Source: Thiomargarita sp. (GTDB taxonomy: Bacteria; Pseudomonadota; Gammaproteobacteria; Beggiatoales; Beggiatoaceae). From it: DNA of 12,450 nt. Below are positions 1-6,109 of this stretch, piece after piece; position 1 is the first letter of the stretch, and every line of letters begins with the position of its first letter. A model generated the notes under the pieces. That model made no database searches and was not told the DNA's origin. It saw nothing but the letters and a program-made list of their open reading frames with translations. A program made the translations under genes and the position numbers. The stretch lies in the NCBI GenBank assembly GCA_020721025.1, contig DYNO01000089.1, positions 1 to 12,450 on the forward strand, read 5' to 3'.

Positions 1-274
1 TACTAGTTACATAGACACGAGTGCCTGATGGATTAATTGCTATTTTATCAGCTTGTTTTCCTACAGGCACAGTTGCTACCACATTATTGCTATTGGTATC
101 GATCACGCTGACGTTGTTATTAGCGCCATTGACGACATAGACCATATCCGCCTGAGCAAGCGTTCCAAAACATCCTACGCTCAACAAAATAACGAGTTTA
201 GCGAACCCCGCCATAAATCGCTTTGCAAACGCGCCACTGTTTGCTAACCTTAACTGCCTTTTAGCATATTTCAT
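1..274 (-). CDS. Secreted YVTN-family beta-propeller repeat protein (N-terminal part, runs off the window)
   Basis: The minus strand from an ATG at 274 reads 91 codons without a stop to the window edge, so only the N-terminus is present. Residues about 19-43 form a signal sequence: basic residues, the hydrophobic stretch KLVILLSVGCFGTLAQA, then a likely cleavage after AQA. The mature part begins DMVYVVNGANNNVSVIDT and continues to IAINPSGTRVYVTS. This is the classic pattern of 40-residue YVTN repeats (xVYVxNxxxNxVSVIDTxxNxVxxTVPVGxxPxxIAxxPxGxxVYVT), which build beta-propeller blades in exported proteins. An AGAGGT ribosome-binding site (281-286) lies 6 bases before the ATG and supports this start. 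Family members are often surface or periplasmic proteins of unspecified binding role, so no substrate can be given. Identification as a YVTN protein is firm; function is unknown. Confidence 0.85.
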   Translation of the reverse strand, partial: MKYAKRQLRLANSGAFAKRFMAGFAKLVILLSVGCFGTLAQADMVYVVNGANNNVSVIDTNSNNVVATVPVGKQADKIAINPSGTRVYVTS

Positions 275-338
275 ACATCTACCTCTTGTTCTGGTGAGAT
301 AATTGATTTCTGTTGATTGCAACAATATGTCACACGTA

Positions 339-369
339 TTGACTGCACGTTGTAAAATCTTGCTACAAT
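339..369 (+). promoter_or_regulatory. Candidate sigma-70 promoter with extended -10, reading toward the XRE gene
   Basis: TTGACT (339-344) is followed after 19 bases by TACAAT (364-369), and a TGC directly before the hexamer makes an extended -10. The spacer is slightly long, but an extended -10 tolerates a weak -35. A transcript starting near 376 would carry about 250 bases of leader that includes the large inverted repeat at 478-612. This is inferred from motifs only. Confidence 0.35.
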
Positions 370-477
370 ATCGCATTAGGGATAATTTTAATCTCATTAT
401 TTCTGATTAGCTACAAGCATAACCGATATTTTATCCAGTCCAACGGATTTTTTATCTGGTTAAACTGACAATCATTA

Positions 478-612
478 TTGTCTGAATCAGAATTTTCAGA
501 ATGTCTGAACCGGGATTCACAAGATTCACTTGATTAAAAGCAAAATCATGGTCATCCTTCAATCCTAAAAATCACGGTTCAGACTTCATTCTGTAAATTC
601 TGATTCAGACAA
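478..612. repeat. Long nearly perfect inverted repeat (dispersed GTCTGAAYC family, compound copy)
   Basis: The left arm 478-517 pairs with the right arm 570-612. The outer 25 bases (478-502 against 588-612) match at 24 of 25 positions. The inner 15 bases (503-517 against 570-584) match at 14 of 15. A 3-base bulge (585-587) is the only gap, and the loop is 518-569. Each outer tip contains a small palindrome of the form TCTGANTCAGA (481-491 and 599-609). The structure ends 15 bases before the XRE start codon. RNA from either strand would fold into a very stable hairpin. No T-run follows the stem on either strand, so it is not a standard terminator. Shorter relatives occur at 1065, 4912 and 9494. 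Confidence 0.85.
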
Positions 613-627
613 AAGAGATTTAGACAA

Positions 628-1077
628 ATGGACGAAAACATTCTAAAAAAACAAATTGGTAGTAAAATTAAACAATTGCGAGCGATGAAAGGATGGTCGC
701 GGCAACAAACGGCAGATAAATTAGAACTTTCTGTCACCAGTTACGGCAGCATTGAACGCGGCGAGACGGATGTCACTCTTGGGCGACTGGCGCAACTTTC
801 TGAAATATTTGAAATTACATTATTTGATCTGTTAGGCGTAGTAGCTGAAAAAAATGTTGTCAACTTCTCAAAAATACACAATACAGAATGTTTGATTGGT
901 ATCCACTTCCCCACCTCAAATGAATCCCATCCAAATCATGAAATTCGAGAATTACAACTGATTCGCCAATCGCAACAAAAAGAAATTGAATATTTAAAAC
1001 AACAAGTTGCACAATTACAAGAAATCAATCAATTGTTAAAACAAAAATTATTAAAACAAAATTTGTCTGAACCGTGA
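628..1077 (+). CDS. XRE-family helix-turn-helix transcriptional regulator with C-terminal coiled coil
   Basis: This 149-residue protein has an HTH_3/XRE domain at about residues 8-70. The core IGSKIKQLRAMKGWSRQQTA is followed by a recognition-helix region (LELSVTSYGSIERGETDV) and by LGRLAQLSEIFEITLFDLL, the usual end of the fold. A short linker leads to a heptad-rich, Gln/Lys/Leu-rich helix at about 105-145 that probably forms a dimerising coiled coil. There is no peptidase or sensor domain. An AGAG-type ribosome-binding site lies about 10 bases before the ATG. The gene stands alone, convergent with icd. Two features are odd. A large inverted repeat ends 15 bases upstream, and the last codons (LSEP, stop) are written in another copy of the same repeat. 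Autoregulation through the TCTGANTCAGA palindromes is possible but only inferred. The regulator's targets are unknown. Confidence 0.85.
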   Translation: MDENILKKQIGSKIKQLRAMKGWSRQQTADKLELSVTSYGSIERGETDVTLGRLAQLSEIFEITLFDLLGVVAEKNVVNFSKIHNTECLIGIHFPTSNESHPNHEIRELQLIRQSQQKEIEYLKQQVAQLQEINQLLKQKLLKQNLSEP

Positions 1078-1081
1078 TTTT
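1065..1081. repeat. Half copy of the GTCTGAAYC repeat overlapping the XRE stop codon
   Basis: GTCTGAACCGTGATTTT is the exact reverse complement of 568-584, so the XRE gene is flanked by a perfect 17-bp inverted repeat. The copy begins inside the reading frame and includes the TGA stop. I could not find its own partner arm downstream, so it looks like a half element. Confidence 0.7.
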
Positions 1082-1204
1082 CCTAATTTTAGCGCGTGTT
1101 TTTCAAGCTCTGCTTGACGATTTCACATTCTTTATGACTCAATTAAATTATTCACAATTTATTCAAAAAAGTTAAAATTATTCTCACAGATTTTAAAAAT
1201 CTTC

Positions 1205-1224
1205 AAAAATAACCGATCTCGGTT
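1205..1224 (-). terminator. Candidate rho-independent terminator of the icd-CBS gene
   Basis: On the minus strand, AACCGAGATCGGTT (1224-1211) folds into a 5-6 bp stem and is followed at once by ATTTTT. It starts 50 bases after the icd stop at 1274. The stem is short, so efficiency is uncertain. An AT-rich 15-bp palindrome (1188-1202) and the palindrome CGTTGCGCAACG (1230-1241) lie nearby and may contribute. Confidence 0.45.
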
Positions 1225-1273
1225 TAGAACGTTGCGCAACGACAGCATTCCAAACGAGAAACAGCTTAAGCGG

Positions 1274-3043
1274 TTATAAATCTACCGGCACCCAACCAAA
1301 TTTATTGACCGTGCGAATAATATCGGTGTAAGTCACAATCCCAATCGGTTGATTACTCTTACCCGTAACAAAAATCCGACGAATATTGTTTTTCGACATC
1401 AGGTTGACGCATTGATGCAGTGACGTACCCACATCCACCATGGTTAATGGCTTGCTGGCGATTTCAGAGGCTTTGATATTGGTGTGGGAATGATTGGCGT
1501 GAATAATCTTGGTCATCACGTCTTTTTGCGTCATGATTGCCCATTCGCCACCTTCCACTTCAGGTTCAATCAAAATACCGCTGATGGCTTTTTCGCTCAT
1601 GATACGCATGGCTTTTTCTACGGTGGTATCGCCCGTCACGCTGACTAATTTCGTGGTCATAATGTCGCCAGCGGTGTGTGGAGTCCGTCCAGATTCCAAT
1701 TCACCTTCTCCAAATACTCGACGTGCTTCAGCGATTTCACGTTGTTTTTTCTCAGTTTCTTCGCGTTGTTTGCGGAAAGAAGCAGTATCAACCTTACCTT
1801 CCATAATTTGTTGAATCAACGCGGTGGCAAAACCACTGGTAGAAACTTCGGTCGCGGCTGCCATCTGACGAGCAAAATCGTAAGTGACAATTTGCTTGCT
1901 GACCACTTCAATGTATGCCGCGTTAATCAAATCGGCGGCTTCTTTCCAACCCATGTATTCCAACATATTCACGCCACTGATTAACAACGAACCGGGATTC
2001 ACTTTATCTAAATTCGCATATTTTGGCGCAGTCCCGTGCGTGGCTTCAAAAACGGCAATGTGGTCGCTCATATTCGCCCCCGGTGCAATCCCTACCCCGC
2101 CCACTTCCGCAGCGATGGCATCGGATAAATAATCGCCGTTCAAGTTCATGGTGGCAAGCACGTCGAATTCTTCAGGGCGTAACAGCATCAATTGGAAAAT
2201 AATGTCTGCAATCCGATCCTTGATAACGATCTTGCCTGTGGGTTGTTTTCCGCCGTACTTGCTGTACAATTCTTCTTCGGTAATCGTGTAATCGCCGAAT
2301 TCTTCCCGCGCCACTTCATAACCCCAGTTACGGAACGCGCCTTCGGTGAATTTCATGATGTTGCCCTTGTGGACAAGCGTCACACTTTCACGATTATTGT
2401 CAATGGCGAATTGAATCGCTTTGCGAATCAAACGCTTGCTACCAAAAGGACTGATCGGTTTAATCCCAATCCCGGCATCATCAAAGAATTTTGCGCCCAT
2501 TTCTTCTTTGAGGAATTTTTCCACCTTGCGCATTTCTGGCGAACCTGATTGATATTCAATCCCCGCATAAACGTCTTCCGTATTTTCACGAAAGATCACG
2601 ACATCGACTTTTTCTGGGGCTTTGACTGGGGAAGGCACGCCGTTGTAGTAACGTACTGGACGCACGCAGGCATAAAGATCAAGAATTTGGCGTAATGCGA
2701 CGTTGAGAGAACGGAAACCACCACCGACGGGAGTTGTGAGGGGCCCTTTGATGGAAACCACTAAATCTTTCAACAAATCTTGAGTTTCTTGAGGAAAAAT
2801 ATTGCCTTCATACACCCCAGCAGCTTTTTCCCCCATGTACAATTCCATCCAATGAATCTTACGTTGACCGCCATAAGCCTTTTCAACCGCTGTATCCCAA
2901 ACTCGCAAGCTGGCTTTCATAATATCCGGTCCGATTCCGTCGCCTTCAATGAATCCCACAATTGGATTTTCTGGGACGGTTAACCGATTGTTTTGGATTG
3001 TGATCTTTTGTCCACCTTCGGGGTATTTCAGGTGTGATGGCAT
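1274..3043 (-). CDS. icd: NADP-dependent isocitrate dehydrogenase fused to a C-terminal CBS-domain pair
   Basis: Residues 1-415 align by eye along the whole length of E. coli Icd (416 residues) and should oxidise isocitrate to 2-oxoglutarate and CO2 in the TCA cycle. Visible landmarks are FIEGDGIGPD (31-40), the substrate loop GGGFRSLNVALRQ with Ser112 (equivalent to the AceK-phosphorylated Ser113 of E. coli), Arg118, Arg128 and Arg152, Tyr159, Lys226, and the metal-binding aspartates of NGDYLSD (304 and 308). The NADP determinants Lys341, Tyr342, Tyr388 and Arg392 are all present. A charged linker (416-455, KQREETEKKQREIAEARR) leads to two CBS motifs (about 456-585: TAGDIMTTKLVSVTGDTTVE and ASEIASKPLTMVDVG). 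Such Bateman modules commonly bind adenine nucleotides, so allosteric control by energy charge is a fair inference. The 589-residue length is about 170 more than the standard enzyme. The first ATG has a GGGCGGA-like ribosome-binding site about 10 bases upstream. A single-gene unit is likely. Confidence 0.95.
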   Translation of the reverse strand: MPSHLKYPEGGQKITIQNNRLTVPENPIVGFIEGDGIGPDIMKASLRVWDTAVEKAYGGQRKIHWMELYMGEKAAGVYEGNIFPQETQDLLKDLVVSIKGPLTTPVGGGFRSLNVALRQILDLYACVRPVRYYNGVPSPVKAPEKVDVVIFRENTEDVYAGIEYQSGSPEMRKVEKFLKEEMGAKFFDDAGIGIKPISPFGSKRLIRKAIQFAIDNNRESVTLVHKGNIMKFTEGAFRNWGYEVAREEFGDYTITEEELYSKYGGKQPTGKIVIKDRIADIIFQLMLLRPEEFDVLATMNLNGDYLSDAIAAEVGGVGIAPGANMSDHIAVFEATHGTAPKYANLDKVNPGSLLISGVNMLEYMGWKEAADLINAAYIEVVSKQIVTYDFARQMAAATEVSTSGFATALIQQIMEGKVDTASFRKQREETEKKQREIAEARRVFGEGELESGRTPHTAGDIMTTKLVSVTGDTTVEKAMRIMSEKAISGILIEPEVEGGEWAIMTQKDVMTKIIHANHSHTNIKASEIASKPLTMVDVGTSLHQCVNLMSKNNIRRIFVTGKSNQPIGIVTYTDIIRTVNKFGWVPVDL

Positions 3044-3295
3044 GATGAGTCCGCCCTTATATTAGAGTGTGTTGAGTGAAGTTTGAAGCGTGATATTTTA
3101 CAGGGTATGAGCCATAAAATAAATTCATGTGCGATAAAAAACTCGAATGGTTCAATGATGAAGTCAGAGATTCAAGTTTCGCAAGAACGCAGTAAAATGA
3201 GACGATTGGCAATATTCATTTTGATCCATCGGATTCAGAATTACTTGAATTGATTATCAAATTATCTCATGTTTTTACTTCGCGATTCATGAATA

Positions 3296-4294
3296 CTACA
3301 GCGGTTGTTTATACGGCATTCCCGCCACCTCGCGCACCAATTTGGGCACCAAATAACCGGGTAATTGTTCTTGTAACTGTTTAACTAATTGAATCGCTTC
3401 GATTTCATTCACTTCAAAATGTGCCGCGCCCTGCACTCGATCTAAACAATGCAGATAATACGGCAAAACATGAGAGGAAAATAATTTTTCACTTAATGCC
3501 TTCAAATCCGCCACATTGTCATTGACTCCACGCAATAACACCGATTGATTTAACAACATCACGCCGGAATGCTGCAACTGTTGCAGAGCTTGCTGTACTG
3601 TCGCATCCAATTCGTTGATATGATTGGCGTGAATCACCATCACCGTTTGCAACCGAGTCGCGGTCAGATGATGAATTAAATCTTTAGTGATTCGTGATGG
3701 CAAAACGACAGGTAAACGACTGTGAATTCGCAACCGTTGCAAATGGGGAATATGTGCCAATTGACTGATTAACTGCGCCAAACGAGCGTCCGCCAGCAAC
3801 AACGGATCACCCCCGCTTAAAATAATCTCATTGATTGAAGTATCTGCCTGTAAATTTTCAATTATTTTGGGTAACTGTGTAAAAATATGTCGTGAATAAG
3901 TATAATATTGGCGAAAACAGTAACGACAGTGAATCGCACATGCCCCCGTTGTGATGAGCAAGCCCCGTCCATGATATTTGTGCAACAACCCCGTCGTTTT
4001 TTCTGCCTTCTGGTCACCTACCGGATCGTGACTGAATCCCGGTACTTGTTGCTGTTCGGCAAGAATCGGCAACACTTGGCGTAACAACGGATCGGCGGGA
4101 TTGCCCGGTTGCATTTGAGCCGCATAATGACGGGGCACAAGTAGGCTAAATTGAGGACGTTGTAGCACCTGTTGCGCGAGCGGCATGTGGGATAAAGCCA
4201 GAAAATCCAATAATTCCAATGGGTTCGTAAAAGCCTGTGACAATTCAGCTTGCCATGTCGTTGATTGAGATTTTGAAACGATTTTAGTTATCAT
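3296..4294 (-). CDS. epmB: EF-P (R)-beta-lysylation protein EpmB (lysine 2,3-aminomutase-like radical SAM enzyme)
   Basis: This 332-residue cytoplasmic radical SAM enzyme converts (S)-alpha-lysine to (R)-beta-lysine, which EpmA ligates to Lys34 of EF-P. The iron-sulfur motif CAIHCRYC gives Cys119, Cys123 and Cys126. SGGDPL (160-165) is the SAM-binding GGD motif. The C-terminus PGYLVPKLVREVAGMPYKQPL resembles the EpmB ending, and Lys329 is the probable pyridoxal-phosphate lysine. The length is close to the E. coli protein (342), and it lacks the long C-terminal extension of clostridial lysine aminomutases. It is divergent from efp with a 28-bp gap, the arrangement known for this pair. The ribosome-binding site before the ATG is weak. 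EpmA, the ligase, is not in the window. Identification is strong because motif, length and neighbour agree. Confidence 0.95.
   Translation of the reverse strand: MITKIVSKSQSTTWQAELSQAFTNPLELLDFLALSHMPLAQQVLQRPQFSLLVPRHYAAQMQPGNPADPLLRQVLPILAEQQQVPGFSHDPVGDQKAEKTTGLLHKYHGRGLLITTGACAIHCRYCFRQYYTYSRHIFTQLPKIIENLQADTSINEIILSGGDPLLLADARLAQLISQLAHIPHLQRLRIHSRLPVVLPSRITKDLIHHLTATRLQTVMVIHANHINELDATVQQALQQLQHSGVMLLNQSVLLRGVNDNVADLKALSEKLFSSHVLPYYLHCLDRVQGAAHFEVNEIEAIQLVKQLQEQLPGYLVPKLVREVAGMPYKQPL
4265..4293 (+). promoter_or_regulatory. Candidate efp promoter inside the epmB start
   Basis: TTGAGA (4265-4270) and TTATCA (4288-4293) are separated by 17 bases and read toward efp. Start would be near 4300, giving a leader of about 23 bases with the AGGGAG ribosome-binding site. 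The -10 match is mediocre. With only 28 bp between epmB and efp, each promoter must overlap the other gene. Confidence 0.3.
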
Positions 4295-4311
4295 TTGCAG
4301 TATTTATATCT

Positions 4312-4317
4312 AGGGAG
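4312..4317 (+). promoter_or_regulatory. Ribosome-binding site of efp
   Basis: AGGGAG lies 5 bases before the ATG at 4323. It fixes the start of EF-P, whose first residues MAFYSTSEF are typical of the family. Confidence 0.7.
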
Positions 4318-4322
4318 TCTTT

Positions 4323-4892
4323 ATGGCGTTTTATAGTACCAGTGAATTTAAACCGGGTTTAAAAGTGATGTTAGAAAGCGACCCTTGTGCAATTATGGAA
4401 AATGAATTTGTCAAGCCGGGCAAGGGACAAGCCTTTAATCGGGTCAAATTACGCAATCTGAAAACTGGGCGTGTGTTAGAAAAGACCTTTCGTTCGGGGG
4501 AAAGTTTAGAAGGTGCAGACGTTGTTGATATGGAAATGCAGTATTTATACAGCGATGGTGAAATTTATCATTTTATGGTACCAAATTCGTTTGAACAATA
4601 TGAAGCGAACGATGTTGTGATGGGTGATGCCTCTAACTGGTTGAAAGGACAAGAAACTTGTATTGTCACTTTATGGGATGGTATTCCGTTGAGTGTCACT
4701 CCACCCAATTCTGTGGTCTTAAAAGTCACAGAGACAGACCCCGGCAATCGTGGTGATACTGCGACCGGCGGCACGAAACCAGCGACTTTGGAAACCGGCG
4801 CAGTGGTCAAAGTTCCCTTGTTTGTATCCACGGATGATTTAATTAAAGTCGATACCCGATCTGGGGAATATTTATCGCGGGCAAAAGAATAA
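4323..4892 (+). CDS. efp: Translation elongation factor P
   Basis: EF-P binds between the ribosomal P and E sites and relieves stalling at consecutive prolines. The 189-residue length is typical. Residues 1-64 form the KOW-like domain with the modification loop EFVKPGKGQAF, in which Lys34 matches the lysine of E. coli EF-P that receives beta-lysine. The middle OB domain contains MQYLYSDGEIYHFMVPNSFEQ (about 73-93). The C-terminal OB domain has SVTPPNSVVLKVTETDPGNRGDT and ends with VDTRSGEYLSRAKE, the family's signature end (the usual ending is close to IKVDTRTGEYVSR). The adjacent epmB gene supports beta-lysylation of Lys34. It is probably monocistronic, since the next gene downstream is convergent and lies beyond a palindromic repeat. 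Confidence 0.98.
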   Translation: MAFYSTSEFKPGLKVMLESDPCAIMENEFVKPGKGQAFNRVKLRNLKTGRVLEKTFRSGESLEGADVVDMEMQYLYSDGEIYHFMVPNSFEQYEANDVVMGDASNWLKGQETCIVTLWDGIPLSVTPPNSVVLKVTETDPGNRGDTATGGTKPATLETGAVVKVPLFVSTDDLIKVDTRSGEYLSRAKE

Positions 4893-4911
4893 CTCGTTGT
4901 ATCATTTACTG

Positions 4912-4993
4912 GTCTGAACCCCAATTTACTTAATTTCTAGGATTATTGGTTGACGACATTGATCCGATGGATTAACAAAATTCTGGTTCAGAC
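4912..4993. repeat. Dispersed palindromic repeat, copy downstream of efp
   Basis: GTCTGAACC (4912-4920) and GGTTCAGAC (4985-4993) are exact inverted tips. The similarity continues inward: arms 4912-4936 and 4969-4993 agree at 19 of 25 positions. The copy starts 19 bases after the efp stop. Bases outside the right tip are AAAA rather than a T-run, so it resembles the other copies and not a terminator. Confidence 0.7.
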
Positions 4994-5271
4994 AAAATAA
5001 AAGAGGAATTAACTCCCAAAATTGACAATTTTTGACTTGTAAGTCGTTGATTTTACATAACCGAAAATCCAAAAAATGAGGTTCTTTTACAGCATTGGAA
5101 CGAGGAACCGTTTGTTTTATTTGAAATTATTTCTCATGATGACCATGTTTGGTGAAATTTCGTTGTTTGAATTTGAGTTCTTGAATAACATCCGTTTTTG
5201 CCTATTTTTCCTTAAATCAATGGCTTTGATGGCAGGACGGAGCACAGTTTGAACCGCGTCATTCCTGATCA
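4994..5271. other. Gene-free spacer between convergent efp and SWIM genes
   Basis: AT-rich sequence with no open frame of useful length and no clear promoter or T-tract hairpin. A 35-codon stretch at 5051-5155 has a protein-like composition (LLQHWNEEPFVLFEIISHDD), but it has no ATG start and stops soon after. It could be a gene relic, and I do not recognise it. Confidence 0.4.
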
Positions 5272-6108
5272 TCATTCTTTCAGCGTAGATTTACGCATTC
5301 GGATGTAAAACTCTTCCATCACTTCGATAAATGAACTAGATTTCTCCCAAAATGGCGGAAAATCGCCTCCTTTTTTAATAATCAAGGCGGGAATCATCGC
5401 TTGTTGGGGTGGCTCGATATATTTTGGAATGGCTTTCTGTCCCTGCCAAAATTGCGCTACATCAATTTGCGTCGGTAAATCAATTGGTTGTGGACGTTGA
5501 TAAAAACTTTCGGCTTTTTCTAAAGCATGTTGTTGCGCCATTTTCGCAGTTGCCAACACCTTCCCCAAGGGAGATTTAAGCAATTCCTGCTGCAATTGTT
5601 GCGGAGGTAAGCCACGCATTTCAAACAATAAAAATGGGTCTTGATCAAATAAATTCGCCAAGCGAAAACATACCCCCGCAATATGTTTACACGGCACGGC
5701 GTAATCCGGACAGCTACATTCCACGATAAAATCTTTGTAACTATTTGGCAAGAAATGCAAACCCACTTCACCAAAGGCATTTTCAATATTTTCAGGAATT
5801 TCATTCAACAACAGCCGCGAAATGAAACTGGCTTGTTGACTCAGACGAGCGATAATTTTTTGCCACTCTGCCTCAGATAACGTAGTTATTTTAACTTTGA
5901 CGGAATAAGTAGGTTCGGTATAAACTCCAAAATAGGGGTTAATATTCCCACGTATTTTCGCGGTCACCTGCCCTTGATTCAGTGACCATTTTTTAATCCG
6001 ATCTTCAGAGGCATAGCCACGACCCCGCGCCAAACGAGAGGCATCGGTAAATTTTTCTAATGCGGCTAAAAAACGCTGTCCCCACCAAGTTTTGCTATGC
6101 TTACTCAT
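5272..6108 (-). CDS. SWIM zinc-finger protein, partner of the SNF2 ATPase
   Basis: This 278-residue protein carries one SWIM motif, ECSCPDYAVPCKHIAGV, with the metal ligands Cys131, Cys133, Cys140 and His142 (pattern CxCx6CxH). SWIM fingers are predicted to bind DNA or protein. The N-terminal part (WWGQRFLAALEKF, then SRLARGRGYA and GQVTAKIRGN) is the conserved beta-rich region found in stand-alone bacterial SWIM proteins; the C-terminal half is helical and less conserved. The gene begins 1 base after the SNF2 stop codon, and its ribosome-binding site GGAGG (6115-6119) lies inside the end of the SNF2 gene. The two proteins are therefore almost certainly made together. This pairing is recurrent in bacteria, but its cellular job is not established. 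It is likely cytoplasmic, with no signal or membrane segment seen. Confidence 0.9.
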   Translation of the reverse strand: MSKHSKTWWGQRFLAALEKFTDASRLARGRGYASEDRIKKWSLNQGQVTAKIRGNINPYFGVYTEPTYSVKVKITTLSEAEWQKIIARLSQQASFISRLLLNEIPENIENAFGEVGLHFLPNSYKDFIVECSCPDYAVPCKHIAGVCFRLANLFDQDPFLLFEMRGLPPQQLQQELLKSPLGKVLATAKMAQQHALEKAESFYQRPQPIDLPTQIDVAQFWQGQKAIPKYIEPPQQAMIPALIIKKGGDFPPFWEKSSSFIEVMEEFYIRMRKSTLKE

Positions 6109-6109
6109 T

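Noticed and set aside
53..247. Plus-strand open frame of 64 codons near the left end
   Set aside because: It lies antisense to the YVTN protein, whose signal peptide, repeat pattern and ribosome-binding site are convincing.
1103..1117. Hairpin TCAAGC-TCT-GCTTGA after the XRE gene
   Set aside because: No T-run follows on either strand (the Ts precede it on the plus strand), so it does not qualify as a terminator.
4568..4924. Minus-strand open frame of 118 codons across efp
   Set aside because: Shadow of the EF-P gene in the opposite frame; no family resemblance and no ribosome-binding site.
4912..4993. Palindromic repeat as the efp terminator
   Set aside because: The stem is followed by AAAATAAAAG, not Ts, and the same tips occur before a start codon at 478-612, so it is better treated as a dispersed repeat.
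5051..5155. Protein-like 35-codon stretch between efp and the SWIM gene
   Set aside because: No start codon, stops at both ends, and no recognisable family; too little to call a gene or pseudogene.
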